5,204 nucleotides of DNA from an uncultured Neomegalonema sp. (GTDB lineage Bacteria > Pseudomonadota > Alphaproteobacteria > Rhodobacterales > Rhodobacteraceae), in the NCBI GenBank assembly GCA_937958345.1, contig CALGNW010000003.1, positions 1-5,204 of the forward strand, read 5' to 3'. Shown one piece after another: positions 1 to 5,204 of the stretch. The notes below the pieces were generated by a model. The model was not told where the DNA came from. It saw only the letters and a program-made list of their open reading frames with translations, and ran no database searches. The translations under genes were made by a program, and so were the position numbers. How positions within the stretch are numbered: position 1 is the first letter of the stretch; each line of letters begins with the position of its first letter.

Positions 1-1
1 G

Positions 2-691
2 CAGGACGTCCTGTTCTTCGTAGACAACATTTTCCGTTTCTCGCAGGCCGGTTCCGAAGTGTCCGCGCTGCTGGGACGTATTCCTTCCGCTGTGGGCTAT
101 CAGCCGACCCTCGCGACCGACATGGGCGCGATGCAGGAGCGTATTACGACCACGAAAAACGGCTCGATCACCTCCGTGCAGGCCGTTTACGTCCCTGCCG
201 ATGACTTGACCGACCCTGCACCGGCAACGACATTTGCCCACCTTGACGCCACGACGGTTCTGTCGCGTGCGATCTCCGAACTGGGCATCTACCCGGCTGT
301 GGACCCGCTCGATTCAACCTCGCGTATTCTCGATCCGGCGGTTGTCGGCGAGGAGCACTACGCGGTTGCCCGTCAGGTTCAGGAAATCCTTCAGCGTTAC
401 AAGGCGCTGCAGGACATCATCGCCATTCTCGGCATGGACGAGTTGTCGGAAGAGGACAAACTGGCTGTTGCGCGCGCGCGTAAAATCCAGCGTTTCCTTA
501 GCCAGCCTTTCGACGTGGCCCAGATCTTCACCGGCTCGCCGGGCGTTCAGGTTCCGCTGGAAAAAACCATCGACGGCTTCAAGCGCCTCGCAAATGGCGA
601 GTTCGATCACCTTCCCGAAGCCGCCTTCTATATGGTTGGCGACATGGACGAGGCCATCGAAAAGGCCGCTAAACTCGCAGCGGCGGCCTAA
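2..691 (+). CDS. atpD: F1F0 ATP synthase subunit beta, 3' part (5' end outside window)
   Basis: This is the catalytic beta subunit of the F1 sector, which makes ATP from ADP and phosphate at the cytoplasmic face of the inner membrane. The reading frame is open from base 2, so 229 residues are visible, about half of the usual 460-480. The fragment opens in the Walker B strand (VLFFVDNIFRF, with Asp at fragment residue 8). It then has the alpha/beta family signature PAVDPLDSTS at residues 98-107, preceded by the adenine-contacting Tyr at 97. The DELSEED loop that contacts the gamma subunit is at residues 146-152 (bases 437-457). The P-loop and the catalytic Glu of the GER motif lie upstream of the window. 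The C-terminus is a normal Ala-rich end. atpC follows after 3 bases, as in a standard atp operon. I see no frameshift or missing residue. Confidence 0.98.
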   Translation, partial: QDVLFFVDNIFRFSQAGSEVSALLGRIPSAVGYQPTLATDMGAMQERITTTKNGSITSVQAVYVPADDLTDPAPATTFAHLDATTVLSRAISELGIYPAVDPLDSTSRILDPAVVGEEHYAVARQVQEILQRYKALQDIIAILGMDELSEEDKLAVARARKIQRFLSQPFDVAQIFTGSPGVQVPLEKTIDGFKRLANGEFDHLPEAAFYMVGDMDEAIEKAAKLAAAA

Positions 692-694
692 GCC

Positions 695-1087
695 ATGGCG
701 ATGCAAGTCGAACTGGTTTCGCCGGAGAAAAAGCTGGCGTCGATGGAGGCCGAAATTGTCGGTCTCCCCGGCAGTGACGGCGATTTCGCCGCCATGCCCG
801 GTCACGTCCCGACCGCAACGTCCCTGCGCCCCGGCGTGGTGTCGATCCAGTCGGGCAGTGAAACGACCGAGTATCTCGTGGCGGGCGGCTTTGCCGAAAT
901 CACAGCTGAAAGCGTCTCGATCCTTGCCGAATACGCGGCGATCCGTTCCGAAGCGACCAGCGAGATGTTCGACTCGGTTCGTGCTGCGGCTCAGGCGAAA
1001 GTCGATTCGACCGAAGGCATGCGCAAGGCAGAGGCCGAGCGTGACCTTGGTGAGATCGACGGTCTGATGAAAGCGCTCGGCGCTTAA
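695..1087 (+). CDS. atpC: F1F0 ATP synthase subunit epsilon
   Basis: This 130-residue protein is the epsilon subunit of the F1 central stalk. It couples rotation to catalysis and can inhibit ATP hydrolysis. The N-terminal beta-sandwich (about residues 1-85) carries the family pattern: a VSPEKKLAS strand, then GSDGDFAAMPGH, then LRPG, then the VAGGFAEI strand. The rest is an Ala/Glu/Lys-rich helical hairpin, as expected of the C-terminal domain. Its length is typical of alphaproteobacteria. The start is the ATG 3 bases after the atpD stop; an in-frame ATG two codons later is an alternative. No Shine-Dalgarno sequence precedes either start, so translation probably depends on coupling to atpD. 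The gene ends the operon and is followed by an intrinsic terminator. Confidence 0.96.
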   Translation: MAMQVELVSPEKKLASMEAEIVGLPGSDGDFAAMPGHVPTATSLRPGVVSIQSGSETTEYLVAGGFAEITAESVSILAEYAAIRSEATSEMFDSVRAAAQAKVDSTEGMRKAEAERDLGEIDGLMKALGA

Positions 1088-1106
1088 TCGCGTATCATTC
1101 AGACGT

Positions 1107-1138
1107 CAAAAGCCCCGGTTTTGCCGGGGCTTTTTTTT
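1107..1138 (+). terminator. Rho-independent terminator of the atp operon, possibly bidirectional
   Basis: A perfect 8-bp stem, AGCCCCGG (1111-1118) with CCGGGGCT (1124-1131), encloses a TTTTG loop and runs into eight T residues (1131-1138). It begins about 20 bases after the atpC stop, so it ends the atp transcript. Three A residues before the stem (1108-1110) extend the pairing into the T tract. Read from the other strand, the hairpin is followed by only four T residues. It may therefore also stop, less efficiently, the convergent thioredoxin-like gene, whose stop codon lies 10 bases away. Confidence 0.95.
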
Positions 1139-1147
1139 GCATTCCGC

Positions 1148-1651
1148 TTACCCGCCAACCTGCTGAACAAACCGGCGAAACGTCGGCTCCAGGACCGAGC
1201 GGTCATTCGGCCCGCGCAAAATCTGTCGTCGCTTTCCATCGCCGTCAAACAGCAACAGCGTCACATGGGGAACGCCGTTATCCGCCGCGAGTTTTCTGCC
1301 GCGCGCGTCCTGAATATTGGCCACGAGAAATTGCAGTTCGCCCTCGCCGAAACCCCCGACCGCCGCTCGGGTTTCTTTTTGCAGCGCCGCGCAGATTGAA
1401 CAGTTCGGATCGTGGATTTGAACAACGCTCGGCACGCCGTTACCAATCCGCGACAAATCATGTTCGCGCACGGTCGCCTGAACATCCGCGACGACGAACC
1501 ATCCCGCGATGCCCACAACGCCAAGCCCGATACCCCTGTTCCGGTATCGCCGCAACACATCGCGGCGCGTCACCGGCCCGCCCTGCGACGCGGTATCAGG
1601 CGTCGGACTTGTGGTGGTATAGCTTTTCGACCGCTTCTTTTGCTTTTTCAT
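1148..1651 (-). CDS. Membrane-anchored thioredoxin-fold protein, probably periplasmic, CxxC type
   Basis: I recognise the fold but not a specific gene. The 167 residues read as a very basic Lys/Arg/Ser/Thr-rich N-terminus (1-39, ending RRYRNRG), one hydrophobic segment (about 40-58) and a C-terminal thioredoxin-like domain (about 72-165). The domain has a DPNCSIC motif with Cys84 and Cys87, and a Val127-Pro128 pair before a TLLLFD strand, matching the cis-Pro loop of thioredoxins. The positive-inside rule puts the domain in the periplasm. A dithiol redox or reductase role is an inference; the substrate is unknown. The ATG start is supported by GAGGG at 1661-1665 on the minus strand, 9 bases upstream. 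The gene lies between rppH (same strand) and the convergent atp operon. A probable terminator sits just upstream of it, so its promoter is unclear. A TlpA or ResA relative is less likely, because the domain is short and lacks their insertions. Confidence 0.85.
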   Translation of the reverse strand: MKKQKKRSKSYTTTSPTPDTASQGGPVTRRDVLRRYRNRGIGLGVVGIAGWFVVADVQATVREHDLSRIGNGVPSVVQIHDPNCSICAALQKETRAAVGGFGEGELQFLVANIQDARGRKLAADNGVPHVTLLLFDGDGKRRQILRGPNDRSVLEPTFRRFVQQVGG

Positions 1652-1660
1652 CTGCGCTTT

Positions 1661-1665
1661 CCCTC
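1661..1665 (-). promoter_or_regulatory. Ribosome binding site of the thioredoxin-like gene
   Basis: The minus strand reads GAGGG, followed by 9 bases and then the ATG at 1651. It is the only purine-rich Shine-Dalgarno candidate close to this start and supports choosing it. Confidence 0.6.
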
Positions 1666-1680
1666 GCCTGACAGCGGAAC

Positions 1681-1720
1681 AAAAACCCTCCGCATACCGA
1701 TGACGTGTCGGGGCGGAGAA
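1681..1720 (-). terminator. Probable Rho-independent terminator after rppH
   Basis: On the minus strand CTCCGC (1718-1713) pairs with GCGGAG (1693-1688), and inside it CCGA (1711-1708) pairs with TCGG (1700-1697). These are separated by a 1x3 internal loop and capped by a 7-base loop. Two U-G pairs (1719-1720 with 1686-1687) can extend the base. Five T residues follow (1685-1681). It lies about 60 bases after the rppH stop, which suits a terminator. The internal loop and short T tract make it weaker than the atp terminator. It ends only about 30 bases before the thioredoxin-like start codon, so partial readthrough or attenuation is possible. Confidence 0.6.
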
Positions 1721-1780
1721 AGTTCGGTTTTGCAGACGGAAAGTGCGGCGAATTTTACGGGCCGGTGCGGAAACGCGGGC

Positions 1781-2278
1781 TTACCGCGCCGTCGGGGCAA
1801 TCCATTCGCCGAGATCGGCAAAAACCGACTCGTAGACATGACGCTTGAACGGAACAATCGCGTCCAACAGCGCATCGGGTGTCATCCACTGCCACCGGCT
1901 GAATTCCGCCGTTTCGGTCGCAATGTCGATATCGCTGTCTTCGCCTAAAAAGCGCATCGCAAACCACATTTGCTCTTGGCCGCGGTATTTACCCTTCCAC
2001 AGCTTACCCAGCAACTCGTCGGGTAATTCGTAGGAAATCCAGTCGCGGGTTTGCGCCAGCACCGTCACCTTATCGCGCGGCACGCCGGTCTCCTCGGTCA
2101 ACTCGCGCAGAGCCGCCTCTTCGGGCAGTTCACCGTAGTCAAGCCCGCCCTGGGGCATCTGCCACGCCTTGCCGGGGTTATCAATTCTCTGCCCGCCGAA
2201 GACCAGACCTTCGCGGTTGATCAGCACAACACCCGCACAGGGGCGGTAGGGGAGAGAAGCAAGTTCAGCTGTCTGCAC
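1781..2278 (-). CDS. rppH: RNA pyrophosphohydrolase (Nudix hydrolase RppH)
   Basis: RppH removes pyrophosphate from the 5'-triphosphate end of mRNAs in the cytoplasm, which opens them to RNase E-dependent decay. The 165 residues match the family in length and order. A YRPCAGVVLIN opening strand is followed by the AWQMPQGG segment. The complete Nudix box runs from Gly44 to Val66 with every signature residue present: Glu50, Arg58-Glu59, Glu62-Glu63 and Gly65. Downstream is the RppH-type KGKYRGQEQMWFAMRF block (95-110). The start is a GTG: no ATG occurs in frame before Met41, inside the conserved domain, and AGGA lies 6 bases upstream of the GTG. The gene begins 21 bases after the YibQ-like stop on the same strand, so the two are probably co-transcribed. 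The adjacency of rppH, a YibQ-like gene and ctpA is common in alphaproteobacteria. Confidence 0.96.
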   Translation of the reverse strand: MQTAELASLPYRPCAGVVLINREGLVFGGQRIDNPGKAWQMPQGGLDYGELPEEAALRELTEETGVPRDKVTVLAQTRDWISYELPDELLGKLWKGKYRGQEQMWFAMRFLGEDSDIDIATETAEFSRWQWMTPDALLDAIVPFKRHVYESVFADLGEWIAPTAR

Positions 2279-2284
2279 GACCGG

Positions 2285-2288
2285 TCCT
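2285..2288 (-). promoter_or_regulatory. rppH: Ribosome binding site deciding the GTG start of rppH
   Basis: AGGA on the minus strand lies 6 bases before the GTG at 2278, in the 21-base gap after the YibQ-like stop codon. It supports this non-ATG start. The last bases of the site fall in the 8-base palindrome GACCGGTC (2279-2286). Confidence 0.65.
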
Positions 2289-2299
2289 GTTCTGTCGTT

Positions 2300-3874
2300 T
2301 CAACGCGCGAGTTCACTGACGGATACAAACTGCACGCCGCGTTTCTCGGCTTCTTTGATCCAGAGCGCAACTGTCGAGATCGTACCACGCAGCGCCGTGC
2401 CGACGCCAATCGCCGATCCCTGCCGCCGCGCCTGTTGTTCCAGCCGGTTCAACGCCGCGCGTATCGCGGCCACGTCACGGTCGCGGTCGATCTTCACGAC
2501 ACCCCGAACATAGGGCAAATTCGATCCGGCAGACAGGCGCTGAAACACACTGCGGCTGGTCGGTTCGTTCTCAAACAGGAACAGGCCCTTAACCGCAAGC
2601 GCACGCACAACAGGGGTCGCAGCACGGGCATCCGCATTAAAGCGTGCGCCCAGATAGCTCGATGCGCCATCAGCGTCAGGAACCCGCCCCAGTGCCTTGT
2701 TCAGTCGGGCCAGATTGTCCGCATCACTGTCGCCGACCCGCAGGGTCAGGGGACCCGGATCGCGGTTTTTGTTAACAGGCTCCATCGGAATTTCCACCAG
2801 AACCGTATGGCCGTCGTTCTTGGCTTCGCGCGCCAACGCCGTGACTTCGTCGCGGATCGGTGCAAACGCCAGCGTTACCCCGGCAGGCAGTGCCTCAATC
2901 CCAAAGCGGGTGACATTGGTGTTGATACCGGCGGCAGCGATAACCAACGCAACTTTCGGCCCGTTCGACAGCTTTACCGGGGGCCGGGCAGGCGTCGGGG
3001 CCGCCGCGCTGACCAACTGTGCGGTGACGGCCTCTTCTTTGACGGGGATCATCGACGTCACGTCACTCGGCAGAACATCTGTCTGAATTGGACGGGTATC
3101 CAGCGCGGGGACAGGCGTCGCTGTGATGTTCGCGGCAACGCTCTCGTCCGATACCGCCAACGGCGGAAGCGGCGCTTCTTCTATGTCGTCTCCGGCGGAC
3201 GCGATCTTCGGCAGCGATACAGCGTCGTCCTGCACGGGTTCAGGCGCATCAACCGCACCGTCATCCGCAACGGCGGCTTGGTCTGTTTCCTCGTTTTCCG
3301 CACGGCGGATCGGCAGAGGCGTCATCGTCGGGGGCAGCGTCATCGCAACACGCACCGCCGGTTCGGGTGCTGGCTTTTCTTCGGCTGTCTTCTTCGGCGG
3401 CGTATCCGAGACATCTGCCTCCGGCTGAAAATCGCGGTTTTCGATCCCGCCCAGCACGGCAATGTCCAGCGCGGGCGCCGGAGCCACAGCATCCTTTTCG
3501 ATCGCTGGCAGCGACACTGCGGGCGGTGCGTTCACCGGCGCAGCAAGCGCCAGTTCAAGCGCGGCGTCGGTCTTTGCGGCGGCAGGTGATTGTGCAAGGC
3601 CCTGATAGAATGCGGCCTCGGCCTGCCGCTCGTTATACCCCATCTCCAGATCAATCGGACGGATTGGCGATACATCGGCGCGAACAGCAACCTGCGGCCC
3701 CGACGCATGGGCATCGACCTGAAGCCGTGCTGCAAACGGCGCAGCCACCGAACAAACCGCGAGGATCGCAACACAGCAATCAAGCCCGGAAAATCTGCGG
3801 GGCTTTTGCTCGGGAGGGGATAATTCTGTCGTCAATGAAAGATCCGGCGCGTTTAGGGTTAACGATGAACCCAC
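2300..3874 (-). CDS. YibQ-like 'divergent polysaccharide deacetylase' family protein, catalytic residues lost
   Basis: The 524 residues comprise a 28-residue cytoplasmic N-terminus ending in KPRRF, one hydrophobic segment (about 29-49), a long Pro/Ala/acid-rich linker that looks disordered (about 55-300) and a C-terminal domain (about 305-524) of the YibQ family (Polysacc_deac_2). Recognisable blocks are LPAGVTLAFAP (329-339), GHTVLVEIPMEP (355-366), SSYLGARFN (405-413) and QFVSVSEL (515-522). As I recall E. coli YibQ, the matching sites are Asp-Asp, His (LIHLPM), His (NNHMGS) and His-x-His (GHPH). Here they are Ala313-Ala314, Glu361, Tyr407 and Val491/Thr493. A hydrolytic activity is therefore doubtful, and a structural or regulatory envelope role is more likely (inference). 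The GTG start is the first possible, because an in-frame TAG lies three codons upstream; AGGG precedes it by 4 bases. TTG at codon 14 is an alternative. Total length is greater than usual because of the linker. Confidence 0.88.
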   Translation of the reverse strand: MGSSLTLNAPDLSLTTELSPPEQKPRRFSGLDCCVAILAVCSVAAPFAARLQVDAHASGPQVAVRADVSPIRPIDLEMGYNERQAEAAFYQGLAQSPAAAKTDAALELALAAPVNAPPAVSLPAIEKDAVAPAPALDIAVLGGIENRDFQPEADVSDTPPKKTAEEKPAPEPAVRVAMTLPPTMTPLPIRRAENEETDQAAVADDGAVDAPEPVQDDAVSLPKIASAGDDIEEAPLPPLAVSDESVAANITATPVPALDTRPIQTDVLPSDVTSMIPVKEEAVTAQLVSAAAPTPARPPVKLSNGPKVALVIAAAGINTNVTRFGIEALPAGVTLAFAPIRDEVTALAREAKNDGHTVLVEIPMEPVNKNRDPGPLTLRVGDSDADNLARLNKALGRVPDADGASSYLGARFNADARAATPVVRALAVKGLFLFENEPTSRSVFQRLSAGSNLPYVRGVVKIDRDRDVAAIRAALNRLEQQARRQGSAIGVGTALRGTISTVALWIKEAEKRGVQFVSVSELAR

Positions 3875-3884
3875 ATGACCCTAA
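3853..3884 (-). promoter_or_regulatory. Inverted repeat enclosing the ribosome binding site and GTG start of the YibQ-like gene
   Basis: A perfect 7-bp inverted repeat is present: TTAGGGT (3884-3878 on the minus strand) and ACCCTAA (3859-3853), separated by 18 bases. The left arm contains the only Shine-Dalgarno candidate (AGGG, 3882-3879), and the GTG start (3874-3872) lies in the loop. In the mRNA this hairpin could limit ribosome access; as DNA it could be an operator. A 7-bp repeat at this spacing can also arise by chance. Confidence 0.35.
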
Positions 3885-3925
3885 CCGGCTTAGCAAACGG
3901 TGAATGGAGCGACGATTTTCCCCGG

Positions 3926-3954
3926 AAAACATCCGAATGACCGCGCCCGGTCAA
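3926..3954 (-). promoter_or_regulatory. Tentative sigma-70-type promoter for the YibQ-like gene and rppH
   Basis: On the minus strand TTGACC (3954-3949) matches five of six bases of the -35 consensus. Seventeen bases later, TGTTTT (3931-3926) is a poor -10 box, matching three of six. The position suits a promoter just after the ctpA terminator, with a leader of roughly 45 bases. A new promoter is expected here if that terminator works, but the -10 match is weak. Confidence 0.22.
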
Positions 3955-3996
3955 AAGAAAAGCCGGAAACCATCCTTTGTCGGACGGCTCCCGGCT
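3951..3996 (-). terminator. Rho-independent terminator after ctpA
   Basis: In the minus-strand transcript the 15-base arm at 3996-3982 pairs along its full length with the arm at 3975-3961, using 12 Watson-Crick and 3 G-U pairs, around a 6-base loop (GACAAA). The T-rich stretch TTTCTTTT follows directly (3960-3953). It begins about 50 bases after the ctpA stop. The three G-U pairs would be A-C mismatches in the opposite transcript, so the structure favours the strand on which ctpA is read. This separates ctpA from the YibQ-like gene. Confidence 0.88.
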
Positions 3997-4048
3997 CTGA
4001 CATTATCGCGTTCCGCGCTGCCCCAAGCGGGCCGTGCGGCTGCTCGTC

Positions 4049-5204
4049 TTATTGCTCGGCGAAACCGGCATAGACGGACAATCCGTGAAGCAGATCAATG
4101 GCGTAGGCCAGCTGATAATCTTCTTTCCGCAGTTTTTCGGTCGCGGCATGCGCTTCCTCTTCCTTGCGGCGGACTTCTTTTTCCTCTTCGGTCAGCGAGT
4201 CGTTCGACAGGCTGCCGCGGATCTGCGACTCGGAATAACGCGGCTTTTTCTTCGCGCCATCCTCCTCCTTGTCCAGCTTAACCTGCTCGACCACGATATC
4301 CGGCTCGACGCCCAGTGCCTGAATCGACCGGCCCGACGGCGTGTAATAGCGTGCGGTGGTCAGGCGGATCGCGCCCTTCGACGACAGCGGCATGATCGTC
4401 TGAACCGACCCTTTACCGAACGTCTTTTCACCCACGACGATGCCGCGACGGTGATCCTGCAACGCACCGGCAACAATCTCCGATGCCGACGCCGAACCGC
4501 CGTTCACGAGAACAACAACCGGCTTACCGTCGGCCAGATCGCCCATCTGCGCGTTATAGCGGTCGGCATTCTGCTGGTCGCGGCCCCGGGTCGAAACAAT
4601 CTCGCCTTTGTCGAGGAAGGCATCAGACACGGCGACCGCCTGCGTCAGCAAACCGCCGGGATTGTTGCGCAGATCCACGACGTAACCGGCAACGGCATTC
4701 GCGCCGAGTTCCTGTTTGATCGACGCCATACCGGCGGCCAGATCATCAAAGGTTTTTTCCGAGAACTTCGAAATCCGAAGATACCCGATGTCGCCTTCAA
4801 CCCGATAGCGGACGGCCTTAATCTTGATCACATCGCGGGTCAGCGTGACATCAAACGGCTCTTCGGCCTCTTCGCGCGCAATCGTCAACTCGATATCCGT
4901 GCCGACCAAACCGCGCATCCGGTCAACCGCCTCACCGAGGGTCAGACCCAGAACCGACTCGCCGTCGATATGCGTGATGTAATCGCCCGATTCCAAACCG
5001 GCCTTTGCGGCTGGCGTATCGTCGATGGGCGAGACGACTTTAACAAAGCCCTCTTCCATCGTGACTTCGATCCCGAGGCCCCCGAACTCGCCCTTTGTGT
5101 CGACCTGCATGTCCGAAAACGCTTCGGGCGGCATATAGGACGAATGCGGGTCAAGCGACGTCAGCATGCCGTTGATCGCGGATTCAATCAGCTTTTTCTC
5201 GTCA
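4049..5204 (-). CDS. ctpA: S41 family carboxy-terminal processing protease, 3' part (5' end outside window)
   Basis: This is a periplasmic serine protease of the CtpA/Prc family, which cleaves proteins near their C-termini and in several bacteria controls murein hydrolases. The frame is open to the right edge, giving 384 residues; the signal peptide and N-terminal helices are missing. Numbering from the in-frame Met at 5167: SLDPHSSYM (4-12) is followed by a PDZ domain (about 27-110, with the GGLGIEV carboxylate-binding loop). The protease core includes VVDLRNNPGG (163-172), the nucleophile region GGSASASE (223-230, Ser227) and FGKGSVQT (250-257, catalytic Lys252, Gln256). The Ser-to-Lys spacing of 25 equals that of E. 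coli Prc. A Lys/Glu-rich tail (about 297-350) precedes a last helix and a normal TAA stop. I see no lesion. The usual upstream neighbour, envC, would lie beyond the edge. A terminator follows the gene. Confidence 0.96.
   Translation of the reverse strand, partial: DEKKLIESAINGMLTSLDPHSSYMPPEAFSDMQVDTKGEFGGLGIEVTMEEGFVKVVSPIDDTPAAKAGLESGDYITHIDGESVLGLTLGEAVDRMRGLVGTDIELTIAREEAEEPFDVTLTRDVIKIKAVRYRVEGDIGYLRISKFSEKTFDDLAAGMASIKQELGANAVAGYVVDLRNNPGGLLTQAVAVSDAFLDKGEIVSTRGRDQQNADRYNAQMGDLADGKPVVVLVNGGSASASEIVAGALQDHRRGIVVGEKTFGKGSVQTIMPLSSKGAIRLTTARYYTPSGRSIQALGVEPDIVVEQVKLDKEEDGAKKKPRYSESQIRGSLSNDSLTEEEKEVRRKEEEAHAATEKLRKEDYQLAYAIDLLHGLSVYAGFAEQ

Noticed and set aside
314..805. A 163-codon minus-strand frame across the atpD-atpC junction.
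   Set aside because: It is antisense to conserved genes and its sequence simply mirrors their codons; it has no ribosome binding site or family resemblance.
234..1067. A 277-codon plus-strand frame overlapping atpD and atpC.
   Set aside because: It is a shifted reading of two highly conserved genes. The product is Arg/Ser/Pro-rich and matches nothing I recognise.
1412..1948. A plus-strand frame of 178 codons spanning the thioredoxin-like gene, the intergenic stretch and the end of rppH.
   Set aside because: The real genes are on the opposite strand with clear domains. This frame has no recognisable domain and runs through a probable terminator.
2279..2286. The perfect 8-base palindrome GACCGGTC immediately before the rppH start.
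   Set aside because: An 8-base palindrome is expected often by chance in GC-rich DNA, and it is explained as part of the ribosome binding region.
2051..3589. A plus-strand open frame of 512 codons opposite the YibQ-like gene and part of rppH.
   Set aside because: The translation is Arg/Gly/Cys-rich, has no recognisable domain and lies antisense to two genes with clear families. Long antisense frames of this kind are a by-product of GC-rich codon bias.
3916..3929. A TTTTCCCCGGAAAA near-palindrome that might be an operator.
   Set aside because: It is short and of low complexity and matches no operator I can name. It could easily be chance in a 174-base intergenic region.
3939..3952. A small inverted repeat, GACCG-CGCC-CGGTC, between ctpA and the YibQ-like gene.
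   Set aside because: The stem is only 5 bp, no T tract follows on either strand in a useful position, and it adjoins the much stronger ctpA terminator.
4130..4280. The Lys/Glu-rich tail of CtpA as a possible fusion or frameshifted end.
   Set aside because: The frame stays intact and ends in a hydrophobic helix and a normal stop. Charged tails of this sort are common in alphaproteobacterial CtpA proteins.

Overview
The window looks like a chromosomal housekeeping segment of an alphaproteobacterium. The evidence is the AtpD and AtpC sequences, the GC-rich codon use and the gene set: the end of an atp operon facing a ctpA / YibQ-like / rppH cluster. I cannot place it securely below class. AtpC and part of AtpD resemble Rhodobacterales-type proteins. 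The YibQ-like domain and the gene order also resemble Rhizobiales and related orders.

Layout. On the plus strand, the 3' half of atpD (F1 beta subunit) is followed 3 bases later by atpC (epsilon subunit) and a strong intrinsic terminator at about 1107-1138. Everything after that is on the minus strand. Read in transcription order (high to low coordinates), it is: the 3' part of ctpA (S41 carboxy-terminal processing protease, cut by the right edge); an intrinsic terminator (3951-3996); a gene for a membrane-anchored, YibQ-like 'divergent polysaccharide deacetylase'; 21 bases later rppH (Nudix RNA pyrophosphohydrolase); a probable intrinsic terminator (1681-1720); and a small membrane-tethered thioredoxin-fold protein gene whose 3' end meets the atp terminator.

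How the genes relate. atpD and atpC belong to the F1 sector of ATP synthase. CtpA and the YibQ-like protein are envelope proteins, and in many proteobacteria they sit beside the murein hydrolase activator gene envC, which would lie just beyond the right edge. RppH begins 5'-end-dependent mRNA decay and is probably co-transcribed with the YibQ-like gene. The small thioredoxin-like protein probably has an envelope redox role.

No mobile element, CRISPR array, RNA gene or clear horizontally acquired island is visible. The most notable points are: the YibQ-like domain lacks essentially every metal-binding residue of active polysaccharide deacetylases; the start of that gene lies inside an inverted repeat; and a terminator hairpin sits very close to the start of the thioredoxin-like gene. 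I see no convincing new multi-gene system here.
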